64,000 nucleotides of DNA from Marinobacterium halophilum (GCF_003014615.1 NZ_PYGI01000006.1:62001-126000), one strand, 5' to 3'. Shown: positions 38,306 through 48,645, counted from the first letter of the stretch. Numbers and translations are program-made. The notes: generated by a model not told the origin, from the letters alone.

Positions 38306-39697
38306 ATGCTTCATATCTATAATACATTGACGAACAGCAAGGCGCTTTTTACTCCGATTGAACCCGGCAAAATCCGCATGTATGTATGCGGTGTGACGGT
38401 CTATGACTACTGTCATATTGGCCATGCGCGGGTGATGGTTGCATTTGATGTTATTACCCGTTATCTGAGGGCTCGTGGCTGGGATGTTGATTATGTTCGT
38501 AACATCACGGATGTGGATGACAAAATCATCCGTCGGGCTGCTGAAAATGGTGAGTCGGTTGGGCAGTTGACTGAGCGCATGATCGCGGCGATGCATGAAG
38601 ACGAAGCGCGTCTGAATGTGCTGCGACCGGATCAGGAGCCGCGTGCGACTGCTCATATCGATGACATTATTGCCATGGTTCAGGCCCTGATTGATAAAGG
38701 GTACGCTTACGCGGCAGAAAATGGTGACGTGTATTACCGGGTTGAGAAATTCGAGAGCTATGGTCGCCTGACGAATAAGGTAATTGAAGATCTGCGCTCG
38801 GGTGCTCGCGTTGAAGTGGAGGCCGCGAAGGAAAGTCCGCTTGATTTCGTACTGTGGAAGGCGGTCAAGCCAGGTGAAGTCAGCTGGGCATCACCTTGGG
38901 GAGACGGGCGTCCGGGCTGGCATATTGAATGTTCAGCCATGTCCAAGTGCTGCCTGGGTGACTCTTTCGATATTCATGGTGGTGGTCCAGACCTGCCGTT
39001 TCCGCATCATGAAAACGAGATTGCTCAGTCAGAGGCTGCAAATGGCTGTACCTATGCGAACTACTGGATGCATGCGGGTCCTGTACGTATGGGGCAAGAA
39101 AAAATGTCCAAGTCATTGGGTAATTTCTTTACCATTCGTGAAGTGCTGAAACATTACAATCCGGAAGTGGTGCGCTATTTCCTGTCCAGTGTTCATTACC
39201 GCAGCTATATCGACTATTCCGAAGACGGTTTGAAAGAAGCGCAGAGTGCGCTTGAGCGTTTCTATCAGGCGTTGGCGTCCGTGGAATCTGGCGATGCAAC
39301 GGCTGCTCTGGATAACACGTATGAAGCACGTTTCTGTGAAGCGATGGACGATGATTTCAACACACCGCGTGCGCTCGCAGTGTTGTTCGAATTGGCCAGT
39401 GAGTTGAATAAGGCTATACGTGAGGGCAGTGCGACGGTATCGGCGCTGGCCGCTCAGCTTAAGCAGTTGGCGGGTATGATCGGCTTGTTGCAGCAGGAGC
39501 CTAAAGCCTTTTTGCAAGGTGAGGTGGGTGATAATGGCCTGAGTGCAGAAGCGATTGAGGAGCTGATCGAGCAGCGTAATCAGGCGCGCAAGGATAAAAA
39601 CTTTGCTGAAGCCGACCGGGTCCGTGATCTGCTGGCTGATAATGGCGTCGTGCTCAAAGACAGCCGTGAAGGTACGGGCTGGTATCGCGAACAGTAA
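38306..39697 (+). CDS. cysS: Cysteinyl-tRNA synthetase
   Basis: A class I synthetase for tRNA-Cys. The 463-aa protein has the zinc-binding Cys of [18 protein letters not shown] (the last part is the HIGH motif), the [13 protein letters not shown] zinc region, and [12 protein letters not shown] 38306 ([15 protein letters not shown]) matches the family; an in-frame ATG at 38264 lies in an AT-rich leader. The order glnS-cysS-folD is as in Pseudomonas. Confidence 0.97.
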   Translation: MLHIYNTLTNSKALFTPIEPGKIRMYVCGVTVYDYCHIGHARVMVAFDVITRYLRARGWDVDYVRNITDVDDKIIRRAAENGESVGQLTERMIAAMHEDEARLNVLRPDQEPRATAHIDDIIAMVQALIDKGYAYAAENGDVYYRVEKFESYGRLTNKVIEDLRSGARVEVEAAKESPLDFVLWKAVKPGEVSWASPWGDGRPGWHIECSAMSKCCLGDSFDIHGGGPDLPFPHHENEIAQSEAANGCTYANYWMHAGPVRMGQEKMSKSLGNFFTIREVLKHYNPEVVRYFLSSVHYRSYIDYSEDGLKEAQSALERFYQALASVESGDATAALDNTYEARFCEAMDDDFNTPRALAVLFELASELNKAIREGSATVSALAAQLKQLAGMIGLLQQEPKAFLQGEVGDNGLSAEAIEELIEQRNQARKDKNFAEADRVRDLLADNGVVLKDSREGTGWYREQ

Positions 39698-39803
39698 GTA
39701 ACAGGAGTGCCGCTGAATGGCGGCACTCCTGACGTATTTTCCGGATTTTCTGGCGATGATGGTGCATGCGTTTGGCGTCAGTCGTTATCAGCCTCTGGCG
39801 GCG

Positions 39804-41645
39804 TTATCCGGTCCCTGCATTTTCTTCAGCGCGCAGGCGGAAATATTCGGAGGAGCCGCGTTGCTCGGTGACGTCGCGCATCAGGCAAATGAAATGTGAT
39901 GCCTGTTGGTTCTCGTCATGCAGGGTAATAATGTCGGTGTCCTGTATATATAAGTGACCATTCCGATGGCGATTGACAATATCTCCACGCCATTGCCCTG
40001 AACTCTTTAATGATGACCAGAGTGCATAGAAGAAATCGCTATTGTGGTGGCCGGCATTCAGTGCGTCGGGTGTTCTGCCGTTGATGCTTTTTGCCGTGTA
40101 ACCGGTCAGTTCTTCGAACGCCTTGTTCACCAGTTCAATCTTCCCTTCAGTGTTCGTCACCATGATGGCATCCCGGCAGTGGCTAAATACAATCGTGGCA
40201 ATGCGAGCTTCCAGGCGCTTCTGCTTTTCATGGGTGATATCGCGGAATACTACCTGAATGGCGTCCTGGCCTTTGTGGCTGGTGAGCGCGCTGGACACTT
40301 CAGCAGTAAAAACCTGGCCATTAAGGCGTATCAGTTTTTGTTCGGCAGGCTCCAGGTGTTGGCCCTGAGTGAGTGCTTCACGACGACGATAGGCAAAGGC
40401 AAGGCTGTCAGCGTGTACCAGATCCTTGATATGACAATGATAAAGCTCTTCAGGTGAATTGCAGCCAAACAGGCGTGCGGCATGCTGGTTGGCCAATTCA
40501 ACGATGCCATCAACGTGTACCACAATGGCTTCAGGTGATTGGGTGAATAGTGACCGGTAACGTTGGTACATCTCTTCAGCTCGGGAGCTCATTGTATGAC
40601 TGAGTTGTACGGCTTGCTGGCGGGTAATAATAAAAAACATGAGCGCCAGGGTCAGTAGTAAGGAAATCGACAGCCCCGAGACCAGTATGGCGGTGTCATA
40701 TCGGCGCAGATATATGTGATTGGCGCTGAGGTCAAGATTTGAAATGCGCAGAGTGAGGGGCTGTCCGCCAATGTTCAATGTGCTGGTTTTCGACATGTGG
40801 ACCGTATTCAGTGGCTGCTGGGGATGGCTGTCGAAGCTTGGGCTCGGGTGTGCGGTCCTTGGGTCAACCAGCTGAATGCGGAGCGGGATCTGCAAGTCGC
40901 TCAGGCTGGAGGTGATCAGCGTGCTCATGCTGAAGCCAGCGGTGATGATGCCCAGTGTGTGCCCGTCGTTGTCCAGCATGCGTACTGGCAGTATCTGCAG
41001 ATAATCCAGCGAGTTCACATCCGTCGGCAGTAATGACAGCGGCTGACTAAGCGTCATTCGATTGTTGCGTATGGCTTCAAGGCTGGCCATGCGGCGTTTA
41101 TCTTCGCTCATCAAGTCATAGCCCTGCATGCGGTTCTCAATGCTGCGGGGGACCAGGTGCAGGATGGCAAGACTGGGTTGTCCAGCCGGTGGTGGCGGGA
41201 AAATTCGGAGTGTCCGAGTGCTGCTACGATTGAAATCGGCGATCAGTTGGTCGCGTTCATGCGCGGGGATGTACTGTGTGAAGCTCAGGCCGACGAGTCC
41301 GAGATCGGTATAGTTGATCGGGTAGGAGTCGAACATTCTGTGCCAGCGCTCATTGAGTGCGTGTGGGGGCAGGGTGTCGTTATTCAGCACCATGCCGCGG
41401 CCAGCCATCAACAATAGCGAGAAACGATCCGCTTTTTCCTGAATTCCTTGAGTAGTTTGCATTGTAGTGGCATGGAAGCGCTCTTGCAGGCGTTCGCGGT
41501 CGCTTTGTGCTGACTGTATGGCCAGTAAAAGGCTCAGGCCGAGGCCGGTAATCAGAACCAGTATGGCGAGAAAGGGGGTCTGCCAAATCCTGTTGCGTGT
41601 GTTGATGCCGTTCGATCCATTGTTACGGTGTAATTCCGGTTGCAT
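39804..41645 (-). CDS. CHASE-PAS-PAS membrane sensor without an output domain
   Basis: A 613-aa membrane protein. The order is a membrane helix (about 23-43), a periplasmic CHASE-like domain (about 45-310, with FPPPPAGQPSLAILHLVPR and the NRMQGYDL pattern), a second membrane helix (about 322-345), a PAS domain (about 365-480, ending FRDITHEKQKRLE) and a second PAS/PAC (about 490-600, ending LMRDVTEQRGSSE). Such proteins normally continue into GGDEF, EAL or kinase domains, but the frame stops 20 residues after the second PAS. The remaining 100 bases to cysS hold no output domain. It may be truncated or may signal through a partner. Confidence 0.85.
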   Translation of the reverse strand: MQPELHRNNGSNGINTRNRIWQTPFLAILVLITGLGLSLLLAIQSAQSDRERLQERFHATTMQTTQGIQEKADRFSLLLMAGRGMVLNNDTLPPHALNERWHRMFDSYPINYTDLGLVGLSFTQYIPAHERDQLIADFNRSSTRTLRIFPPPPAGQPSLAILHLVPRSIENRMQGYDLMSEDKRRMASLEAIRNNRMTLSQPLSLLPTDVNSLDYLQILPVRMLDNDGHTLGIITAGFSMSTLITSSLSDLQIPLRIQLVDPRTAHPSPSFDSHPQQPLNTVHMSKTSTLNIGGQPLTLRISNLDLSANHIYLRRYDTAILVSGLSISLLLTLALMFFIITRQQAVQLSHTMSSRAEEMYQRYRSLFTQSPEAIVVHVDGIVELANQHAARLFGCNSPEELYHCHIKDLVHADSLAFAYRRREALTQGQHLEPAEQKLIRLNGQVFTAEVSSALTSHKGQDAIQVVFRDITHEKQKRLEARIATIVFSHCRDAIMVTNTEGKIELVNKAFEELTGYTAKSINGRTPDALNAGHHNSDFFYALWSSLKSSGQWRGDIVNRHRNGHLYIQDTDIITLHDENQQASHFICLMRDVTEQRGSSEYFRLRAEENAGTG

Positions 41646-41743
41646 CCTGCATGATCCTGCTGACTACGAGGATAATAAATACGTAAATAGTGTGATGAGT
41701 AAAAGAGGTTGCCCGGCACTATAAAGCGCCGGGCTCGACATGC

Positions 41744-42598
41744 TTAGCTGTCCAGCATGTTGGCTGCTTCCAGCGTGTTTTCCATCAGGCAGGCAACTGT
41801 CATCGGGCCGACACCGCCAGGCACGGGAGTGATCCAGCCGGCGCGCTCTGCTGCCGTGTCAAACTCGACATCGCCAACCAGGCGGCCATCGTCCAGACGG
41901 TTGATGCCCACGTCAATTACAATGGCACCGGGCTTGATCCACTCGCCTTTGACCAGACCAGGAATGCCGACGCCGACAACAACGATATCGGCACGACGTA
42001 CATGGAACTCAAGGTCGCGGGTAAAACGGTGGGTGGTGGTGGTGGTGCAGCCAGCCAGCAGCAGCTCCAGCGTCATCGGGCGACCAACAATGTTGGAGGC
42101 GCCGACGATCACGGCTTCCTGGCCATGCAGATCCACACCGGTTGAGGCCAGCAGTGTCATGACGCCTTTGGGTGTGCAGGGACGCAGAACCGGCATGCGC
42201 TGTGCCAGTCGGCCCAGATTGAATGCATGAAAGCCATCGACATCTTTATCCGGCCGAATTTGTTCCAGTACTTCAGTTGCGTCCAGGTGTGCCGGCAATG
42301 GAAGCTGAACCAGGATGCCATCAACGTCGGCGTCCTTGTTCAGAGTATCGATCAGCTGCAGCAGCTCTTCGCGTGAAGTTGCTGCAGGTAGATCGAAAGC
42401 CTTGGAGGTAATGCCGACTTCAATGCATGCGTTCTTCTTGTTACGAACATATACATGGGAGGCCGGATCGCTGCCGACCAGAACTACCGCCAGGCAGGGT
42501 GCGCGTTTACCTGCTGCCAGGCGGGCATCAATATCGGCGCGTACGTGTTGTCGGACTTCAGAAGCGATCTGTTTGCCATTAATGATCTGGGCGCTCAT
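41744..42598 (-). CDS. folD: Methylenetetrahydrofolate dehydrogenase / cyclohydrolase
   Basis: A bifunctional enzyme interconverting 5,10-methylene-THF and 10-formyl-THF. The 284-aa protein carries the catalytic Lys region [17 protein letters not shown], the signature [12 protein letters not shown], the [17 protein letters not shown] nucleotide loop, and the C-terminal [15 protein letters not shown]. It is transcribed towards the CHASE gene, opposite to the tRNA cluster. Confidence 0.97.
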   Translation of the reverse strand: MSAQIINGKQIASEVRQHVRADIDARLAAGKRAPCLAVVLVGSDPASHVYVRNKKNACIEVGITSKAFDLPAATSREELLQLIDTLNKDADVDGILVQLPLPAHLDATEVLEQIRPDKDVDGFHAFNLGRLAQRMPVLRPCTPKGVMTLLASTGVDLHGQEAVIVGASNIVGRPMTLELLLAGCTTTTTHRFTRDLEFHVRRADIVVVGVGIPGLVKGEWIKPGAIVIDVGINRLDDGRLVGDVEFDTAAERAGWITPVPGGVGPMTVACLMENTLEAANMLDS

Positions 42599-42740
42599 GA
42601 GTGAGGTCTTTTCCTTTGAATACAGGTGTAGATAAAAAGATAGGCTGATTTTCTCATCTTTACTGCCTCAGAGCCAATGGACTTTTATCGCAGCTTTCGT
42701 TACAGGGTGTTGTTTCTGCAGAAAAAAATGAAAAAAGGTG

Positions 42741-42769
42741 TTGACGCCCGAAAGAAGCAAGCCTAATAT
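42741..42769 (+). promoter_or_regulatory. Strong promoter for the tRNA cluster
   Basis: TTGACG (42741-42746) and TAATAT (42764-42769) are exactly 17 bases apart. A GC-rich stretch (ACGCACCTCCTCG) follows the -10, as in stable-RNA promoters under stringent control. Confidence 0.75.
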
Positions 42770-42819
42770 ACGCACCTCCTCGACACGGGGCGCAAGTTCA
42801 AGTCGAGGCGGCGCTTAAT

Positions 42820-42896
42820 GCGCTCGTAGCTCAACCGGATAGAGCAACGGCCTTCTAAGCCGTAGGTTGCGGGTTCGAGTCCTGCCGGGCGTGCCA
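42820..42896 (+). tRNA. tRNA-Arg (anticodon UCU)
   Basis: A 77-nt cloverleaf with encoded CCA. The anticodon loop CTTCTAA within ACGGC/GCCGT gives UCU. The D arm AGCTCAACCGGATAGAGC and the T arm GGGTTCGAGTC are standard, and the acceptor stem pairs with two G-U pairs. First gene of the cluster. Confidence 0.95.
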
Positions 42897-42933
42897 GCCG
42901 TCTAGATGGTTGAGTGGTAAGAAAAGAGGTTAT

Positions 42934-43010
42934 GGTGGGCGTAGCTCAGTTGGTAGAGCCCCGGATTGTGATTCCGGTGGTCGTGGGTTCGAGCCCCATC
43001 GTCCACCCCA
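42934..43010 (+). tRNA. tRNA-His (anticodon GUG), copy 1
   Basis: A 77-nt tRNA including the extra 5' G (G-1) at 42934 that pairs with the discriminator C, a hallmark of tRNA-His. The anticodon loop is ATTGTGATT (anticodon GTG) and CCA is encoded. Identical to the copy at 43149. Confidence 0.95.
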
Positions 43011-43040
43011 TACCTCAATGCAACATCGGTGAAAGCTGAT

Positions 43041-43125
43041 GCGGAAGTGGTGGAATTGGTAGACACGCTGGATTTAGGTTCCAGTGCCGCAAGGTGTGAG
43101 AGTTCGAGTCTCTCCTTCCGCACCA
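43041..43125 (+). tRNA. tRNA-Leu (anticodon UAG)
   Basis: An 85-nt class II tRNA with a long variable arm (TGCCGCAAGGTGT). The anticodon loop TTTAGGT in CTGGA/TCCAG reads UAG, and CCA is encoded. It sits between the two tRNA-His copies. Confidence 0.95.
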
Positions 43126-43148
43126 AAAAACACCAGATACACTAATGT

Positions 43149-43225
43149 GGTGGGCGTAGCTCAGTTGGTAGAGCCCCGGATTGTGATTCCGGTGGTCGTG
43201 GGTTCGAGCCCCATCGTCCACCCCA
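43149..43225 (+). tRNA. tRNA-His (anticodon GUG), copy 2
   Basis: A 77-nt tRNA, base for base identical to the copy at 42934-43010, including the 5' extra G, the GTG anticodon and encoded CCA. It ends the tRNA cluster. Confidence 0.95.
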
Positions 43226-43332
43226 GTGTATTCTCCTCGATTTATACCTCCTTGATTTAATTCAAAATTTTAACACCTCTTTTATCTATTTGATTTCATC
43301 TGAAGCCGCGTTTTACTTGACTAATCGCCGCG

Positions 43333-43360
43333 CTTGCATGAAAATTTCGCGCTTTAGAAT
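43333..43360 (+). promoter_or_regulatory. Candidate promoter for tig
   Basis: CTTGCA (43333-43338) and TAGAAT (43355-43360) lie 16 bases apart, 83 bases before the tig ATG. The -10 is good and the -35 moderate. Confidence 0.35.
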
Positions 43361-43443
43361 TTAGGCTCTGCTGGTCGGTCGTTTTATTTAAGACGAGCCT
43401 GCAGGTCGCACCATCATGCTGCAAACTATTTGTGAGGATCTCC

Positions 43444-44784
43444 ATGCAAGTTTCTGTTGAAACGACTTCCGGCCTTGAGCGTCAGTTGACCATCACTGTT
43501 CCGGCTGAGCGCATCGACCAGGACGTAAACAAACTGGTTGCCCAGCAGGCTCGTACGCGCCGTCTGGATGGCTTCCGTCCGGGTAAAGTACCGACGAAGG
43601 TGATCAAGCGCATGTTTGGCAGCGCAATCCGTCAGGACGTTTTGGGCCAGGTAGTTCAGGAAAGCTTCTACACTGCCGTTGAGCAGGAAAAACTGCAGCC
43701 CGCCGGTGGACCGAACATCGAATTCAAAAACGACAAGGAAGGTGAAGACCTTCAGTACGTTGCGACATTTGAAGTATATCCGGAGATCGCACTGAAAGAT
43801 CTGTCTGGCGTTGAGCTGGAAAAGCAGACTGCCGAGATCACTGATGCCGATATGGACACCATGATCGAGACCCTGCAGAAGCAGCAGGCAAACTGGGCTG
43901 AAGTCGAGCGTGCAGCGACTGAAGGCGATCGTGTGAAAATCGATTTTGAAGGTTTCATCGACGGTGAAGCGTTTGAAGGCGGCAAGGCTGAAGGCCACGA
44001 CCTGGTACTGGGTTCCGGTTCCATGATTCCGGGCTTTGAAGCGGGTCTGGAAGGCAAGAAAGCGGGTGAAGAGTTCGACCTGGAAGTGAGCTTCCCGGAA
44101 GACTACCACGCTGAAAACCTGAAAGGTAAGAAAGCTGTATTCAAGACTAAGGTACAGTCCGTATCTGCTCAGGAACTGCCGGAACTGAACGAAGAGTTCT
44201 TCTCTCGCTTCGGTATCGAAGAGAAAGAACTGGACGGTTTCAAGACTGAAGTACGCAAAAACATGGAGCGCGAGCTGAAGCAGGCGCTGAAGATGAAGCT
44301 GAAAGATCAGGTCTTCTCTGAGCTGCTGAAGGTTAACGCCATCGACGTGCCTGCTGCTCTGATCGACAGCGAAATCGACAACCTGCGTCGTCAGGCGATT
44401 CAGCAGTTTGGTGGTGAAAACGCCAACATCGATCCGAACATGCTGCCGAAAGAAATGTTCGAAGAGCAGGCTAAACGTCGCGTAAGCGTCGGTCTGCTGG
44501 TTCAGGAAGTTGTTAAGACCAGCAAGCTTGAAGCCAACGAAGATCGTGTGCGTGAGACCGTTGAAGAGATGGCCTCCACTTACCAGGATCCGCAGCAGGT
44601 TATCGACTGGTACTACAGCAATGATCAGGTTCTGAACCAGATCAAGAGCCTGGTACTGGAAGATCAAGTAGTTGATCATCTGGTCGCATCTGCTACAGTC
44701 ACTGAAAAGACTGTTCCTTACGAGGAAGCCATTAAGCCGGCACAGCAGAATGAAGCTGCAGACGAAGACGAAAGCGAAGCCTGA
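43444..44784 (+). CDS. tig: Trigger factor (ribosome-associated chaperone/prolyl isomerase)
   Basis: The first chaperone to meet nascent chains at the ribosome exit. The 446-aa protein has the ribosome-binding tail signature GFRPGKVPTKVIKRMFG (about 40-56), a central FKBP-type isomerase domain (about 150-245, with DRVKIDFEGFIDGEAFEGG), and the helical substrate-cradle C-domain. An acidic tail (ADEDESEA) ends it. ATG 43444 with GAGG upstream is preferred over the GTG at 43432. Order tig-clpP-clpX is conserved. Confidence 0.97.
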   Translation: MQVSVETTSGLERQLTITVPAERIDQDVNKLVAQQARTRRLDGFRPGKVPTKVIKRMFGSAIRQDVLGQVVQESFYTAVEQEKLQPAGGPNIEFKNDKEGEDLQYVATFEVYPEIALKDLSGVELEKQTAEITDADMDTMIETLQKQQANWAEVERAATEGDRVKIDFEGFIDGEAFEGGKAEGHDLVLGSGSMIPGFEAGLEGKKAGEEFDLEVSFPEDYHAENLKGKKAVFKTKVQSVSAQELPELNEEFFSRFGIEEKELDGFKTEVRKNMERELKQALKMKLKDQVFSELLKVNAIDVPAALIDSEIDNLRRQAIQQFGGENANIDPNMLPKEMFEEQAKRRVSVGLLVQEVVKTSKLEANEDRVRETVEEMASTYQDPQQVIDWYYSNDQVLNQIKSLVLEDQVVDHLVASATVTEKTVPYEEAIKPAQQNEAADEDESEA

Positions 44785-44820
44785 TCCGGTAAACCGGTCT
44801 GGGCGTAAGCCATAAAGGAA

Positions 44821-44852
44821 ACGACAGTTGGCTTGGCTGACTGTCGTTTTTT
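44821..44852 (+). terminator. Terminator between tig and clpP
   Basis: ACGACAGT (44821-44828) pairs with ACTGTCGT (44840-44847) around 11 bases, followed by T to 44852. It may limit read-through from tig to clpP. Confidence 0.78.
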
Positions 44853-44880
44853 CGCTTATCAGGGTAAGGAGAATTAGTAC

Positions 44881-45516
44881 ATGGCGGATATCTACACTGG
44901 GCGTGCCAACGAGATCATGAATTCAGGTCTGGTTCCGATGGTCGTAGAGCAGAGTTCACGTGGTGAACGTGCCTATGACATCTACTCCCGTTTGCTCAAA
45001 GAGCGGGTAATCTTCATGGTAGGTCAGGTCGAAGACCACATGGCCAACCTGATCGTGGCCCAGCTTCTGTTCCTGGAAGCCGAGAACCCCGACAAAGACA
45101 TTCACCTGTATATCAATTCACCGGGTGGCTCGGTAACGGCGGGCATGGCGATTTATGACACCATGCAGTTCATCAAGCCGGATGTCAGCACCATGTGTAT
45201 CGGCCAGGCCGCGAGCATGGGTGCGTTCCTGCTGGCGGGTGGTGCACCGGGCAAGCGTCATGCGCTGCCGAATGCCCGTATGATGATTCATCAGCCGTTG
45301 GGTGGATACCAGGGTCAGGCAACGGATATCGAAATTCATACTCGTGAAATTCTGACTATCCGCGAGAAATTGAATCGTCTGTTGGCAGAACACACCGGAC
45401 AGGATTTCGAGACCATTGCGCGTGATACCGACCGCGACAACTTCATGGATCCGAAGACCGCGGCTGATTACGGCCTGATTGACTCGGTACTGGATCGCCG
45501 CCTGGGCACAGACTGA
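44881..45516 (+). CDS. clpP: ATP-dependent Clp protease proteolytic subunit
   Basis: The serine peptidase barrel that works with ClpX or ClpA. The 211-aa protein has the triad Ser112 ([11 protein letters not shown]), His137 (MMIHQPLGG) and Asp186 (TDRDNFMD). A short N-terminal extension is removed by self-processing in relatives. GTAAGGAG precedes the ATG. clpX follows 93 bases later. Confidence 0.97.
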   Translation: MADIYTGRANEIMNSGLVPMVVEQSSRGERAYDIYSRLLKERVIFMVGQVEDHMANLIVAQLLFLEAENPDKDIHLYINSPGGSVTAGMAIYDTMQFIKPDVSTMCIGQAASMGAFLLAGGAPGKRHALPNARMMIHQPLGGYQGQATDIEIHTREILTIREKLNRLLAEHTGQDFETIARDTDRDNFMDPKTAADYGLIDSVLDRRLGTD

Positions 45517-45609
45517 TGTCATCACCGCGACCGGATCTCCCGAGTAGGGGTTGAAATTTTCCGGTATCGGGCGCATACACAAGAGTATATGGTTTTTTGA
45601 GGTAATAAG

Positions 45610-46884
45610 ATGGCAGACGAGACGACCGGCAAGGAAGGAGAGGGCAGCAAACTGTTCTGTTCTTTCTGTGGTAAAAGCCAGGACGAAGTGCGCAAATTGA
45701 TCGCAGGTCCCTCTGTCTTTATCTGTGATGAGTGTGTCGATCTCTGTAACGATATCATCCGTGAAGAGATTCAGGATAGCGATGAGCAGGAGCCGCGTGA
45801 GAGCCTGCCGACACCCGCAGAGATCAAGGCAACGCTGGATGACTATGTAATTGGTCAGGAACGCGCCAAGAAAGTATTGGCGGTAGCGGTTTACAACCAC
45901 TATAAGCGGTTGCGCTTCCAGCAGAAAGGCGACGTGGAACTTGGCAAGAGCAACATCCTGCTGATCGGTCCGACCGGTAGCGGTAAAACGCTGTTGGCCG
46001 AAACCATGGCGCGTTTGTTGAATGTGCCGTTTACCATTGCAGACGCGACCACGCTGACTGAAGCCGGTTACGTTGGTGAAGATGTCGAGAACATCATTCA
46101 GAAGCTGCTGCAAAAGTGCGATTACGATGTCGAAAAGGCCCAGCTGGGTATTGTCTACATTGATGAAATCGACAAGATTTCACGCAAGTCCGACAACCCG
46201 TCGATTACGCGTGATGTCTCCGGCGAAGGAGTACAGCAGGCTCTGCTGAAGCTGATCGAAGGCACGGTTGCCTCGGTTCCGCCTCAGGGTGGCCGCAAGC
46301 ATCCGCAGCAGGAATTTCTGCAGGTTGATACATCGAATATCCTGTTTATCTGTGGCGGTGCTTTTGCCGGCCTGGAAAAACTGATTCGTGACCGTAGCGA
46401 GCGCAGTTCGATCGGCTTCAGTGCAGTGGTCAAGAGCAAGGACGAAAGCCGTCTGAGCGAAGTGCTGCATGACGTGGAAGCAGAAGACCTGGTGAAGTTC
46501 GGCTTGATTCCCGAATTTGTGGGTCGTCTGCCGATGATCGCAACCTTGTCTGAGCTGGATGAAGATGCACTGATCCAGATCCTGACCGAGCCGAAAAACA
46601 GTCTGGTCAAGCAGTACCAGGCTCTGTTCGACATGGAAGGGGTTGAGGTTGATTTCCGTGAGGAGGCACTCAAGGCCGTTGCCGAGAAAGCGCTTGTGCG
46701 TCGCACCGGTGCTCGTGGTCTGCGCTCCATACTGGAAGCAACATTGCTGGATATCATGTACCAGCTGCCGTCCCTTGATAATGTGGCGAAGGTGGTGATT
46801 GATGAAGGTGTCATCAATGGCAGCTCTGAGCCAATCCTGATTTATGAAAATCAGGATGCGCCAAAAACTGCGGCTGATCATTAA
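45610..46884 (+). CDS. clpX: ATP-dependent Clp protease ATP-binding subunit ClpX
   Basis: The AAA+ unfoldase partner of ClpP. The 424-aa protein has the N-terminal four-Cys zinc domain ([11 protein letters not shown] then CDECVDLC), Walker [16 protein letters not shown], Walker [11 protein letters not shown], the pore loop GYVGEDVE, and the IGF-like region that contacts ClpP in the C-domain. A perfect terminator follows. lon, often the next gene in relatives, is not present; a TRAP transporter follows instead. Confidence 0.97.
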   Translation: MADETTGKEGEGSKLFCSFCGKSQDEVRKLIAGPSVFICDECVDLCNDIIREEIQDSDEQEPRESLPTPAEIKATLDDYVIGQERAKKVLAVAVYNHYKRLRFQQKGDVELGKSNILLIGPTGSGKTLLAETMARLLNVPFTIADATTLTEAGYVGEDVENIIQKLLQKCDYDVEKAQLGIVYIDEIDKISRKSDNPSITRDVSGEGVQQALLKLIEGTVASVPPQGGRKHPQQEFLQVDTSNILFICGGAFAGLEKLIRDRSERSSIGFSAVVKSKDESRLSEVLHDVEAEDLVKFGLIPEFVGRLPMIATLSELDEDALIQILTEPKNSLVKQYQALFDMEGVEVDFREEALKAVAEKALVRRTGARGLRSILEATLLDIMYQLPSLDNVAKVVIDEGVINGSSEPILIYENQDAPKTAADH

Positions 46885-46905
46885 ACATTAGTCGTATATA
46901 AGTCT

Positions 46906-46933
46906 AAAAATCCCCGCAATTGCGGGGATTTTT
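46906..46933 (+). terminator. Terminator after clpX
   Basis: AAAAATCCCCGCAATTGCGGGGATTTTT is a perfect 28-bp dyad whose stem is flanked by A and T runs, so it can work on both strands. It starts 21 bases after the clpX stop. Confidence 0.92.
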
Positions 46934-47079
46934 ATTTATCTGTGCCAAATTCCTGACATTTCGTTTTGCGCAGGCTTCTGTCCACCCCGTATAATTCTGT
47001 AGCGATCGTTAACATCCGAAGGAATTTGGATCTGTCGATGCGCCGTCTCTGCTGGATTACAACTATAAGGAATGGATAA

Positions 47080-48087
47080 ATGCTCAAACGTCGTACATTC
47101 ATGGCTGCAGCTGCTGCCTGCATGCTGCTGAGCCCCATCGCCCACGCCGAGTACAAGGCCGAATACACCGTATCCACCGTACTCCCGTCTGCTTTTCCCT
47201 GGGGACAGGCTGCCGATAAATGGGTTGAGCTGGTGAAGGAACGCTCCGAGGGGCGTATCAACATGAAGGTCTACAGTGGCGCACAGCTTGTGTCCGGTGA
47301 TCAGACCAAAGAATTCTCCGCCATGCGCTCAGGTTTGATCGACATGTCGGTTGGCTCGACCATCAACTGGTCGCCGCAGGTACCGGAACTGAACCTGTTC
47401 TCGCTGCCGTTCCTGATGCCTGATCATGCAGCGATCGATGCCATTACTCAGGGTGAGGCGGGCAAAACGGTATTTCAGGCAATTGAAAAGCGTGGTGTGA
47501 CACCGTTGGCGTGGGGCGAAAACGGCTTCCGTCAGCTGTCCAATTCCAAACTGCAGATCGACGAGCCGGCGGATCTGGCCGGTTTGAAAATCCGTGTTGT
47601 CGGTTCACCGCTGTTCCAGGATACATTTACTGCACTGGGTGCTAATCCGACGCAGATGAGCTGGGCTGATGCCAAGCCGGCGCTGACAACAGGTGCCGTG
47701 GATGGTCAGGAAAACCCCATTTCTGTATTTGACGTGGCACGCATCGATCAAGTGGGCCAGACTCACCTGACTCAGTGGGGCTATATGGCAGATCCGCTGG
47801 TGTTTGCAGTCAGCAGTCGCGTATGGCGTCAGTTTTCACCGGAAGATCAGGCGCTGCTGAAGCAGGCTGCCATTGATGCCGGGCAGTGGGAAATTCAGAA
47901 ATCCCGTTCTGAGCTTGATGCGACCCTCGTAAAGATCAAAGAGCGTGGCGTGGAAGTGACTAACCTGACTGAGGAGCAGCATGCAGCCTTCGTTCAGGCG
48001 ACCCGGTCAGTTCACGAGAAATGGACCCCGCGTATCGGTGAAGAGCTGGTCAAGCAGGCTCAAGACGCAGTTGCCAATCGCAAGTAA
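47080..48087 (+). CDS. dctP: TRAP transporter substrate-binding protein (DctP family)
   Basis: The periplasmic solute receptor of a TRAP transporter. The 335-aa protein has a signal peptide (KRRTFMAAAAACMLLSPIAHA, cut near residue 23) and the DctP fold, with the family segments FPWGQAADKWVELVKERS, DLAGLKIRVVGSP (the Arg contacts the carboxylate ligand) and GAVDGQENP. Ligands of such proteins are usually carboxylates; a C4-dicarboxylate is likely but cannot be fixed from sequence. First gene of a dctPQM operon. Confidence 0.9.
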   Translation: MLKRRTFMAAAAACMLLSPIAHAEYKAEYTVSTVLPSAFPWGQAADKWVELVKERSEGRINMKVYSGAQLVSGDQTKEFSAMRSGLIDMSVGSTINWSPQVPELNLFSLPFLMPDHAAIDAITQGEAGKTVFQAIEKRGVTPLAWGENGFRQLSNSKLQIDEPADLAGLKIRVVGSPLFQDTFTALGANPTQMSWADAKPALTTGAVDGQENPISVFDVARIDQVGQTHLTQWGYMADPLVFAVSSRVWRQFSPEDQALLKQAAIDAGQWEIQKSRSELDATLVKIKERGVEVTNLTEEQHAAFVQATRSVHEKWTPRIGEELVKQAQDAVANRK

Positions 48088-48150
48088 TCCCACCGAAGTG
48101 CTTGAACGCCCGTCCTGGTGACGGGCGTTGTTGTCTTGAACGGAGCTGAC

Positions 48151-48645
48151 ATGTCTACCCGACGACCCAAGTTCAGGCCAGAAGCCTGGCTCGCCACCCT
48201 GGCATTGATTGCGATCTGCCTGATCAGTCTGGGCAATGTCATCGTGCGCTATGCGACCGATGCCTCGTTTGCCTTTACCGAAGAGTTTTCGGTGTTTTTT
48301 CTGGTGCTGCTGACGTTCGCAGGTGCGGCCGTTGCGGCACGGCACAATCAGCATATTCGCATCGAGCTGATTGAGCATCACCTGCCTAAGCCGTTACTGA
48401 AAATCGTGTATGTCCTGCAGTGGTTGGCAGGCATGGTGGTTTTGGGTATTACCGTCTGGTATGGCTCTGTGTTTGCATGGGAAGAGTATCAATGGGAGTC
48501 CCTGTCGCCTGGACTGGGTTTGCCCAACTGGATCTATGTGGTCTGGCTACCGTTGATGGCGGCGGCGATCATGATTCGGTTGACTCAGAATCTTGCGGAT
48601 CGGCTCCGTGGCAAGCAGGGCGAGGAGGTCATTCATGAGTCCTGA
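48151..48645 (+). CDS. dctQ: TRAP transporter small permease (DctQ family)
   Basis: The four-helix small membrane subunit (164 aa). The segment NVIVRYATDASFAFTEEFSVF and HNQHIRIELIEHHLP are typical of DctQ. ATG 48151 with CGGAGC upstream is chosen over an in-frame GTG/ATG start at 48118. It overlaps dctM by 11 bases. Confidence 0.9.
   Translation: MSTRRPKFRPEAWLATLALIAICLISLGNVIVRYATDASFAFTEEFSVFFLVLLTFAGAAVAARHNQHIRIELIEHHLPKPLLKIVYVLQWLAGMVVLGITVWYGSVFAWEEYQWESLSPGLGLPNWIYVVWLPLMAAAIMIRLTQNLADRLRGKQGEEVIHES

Noticed and set aside
43426-44679. 417-codon open frame antisense to tig
   Set aside because: It mirrors the trigger factor gene and has no ribosome site or family features.
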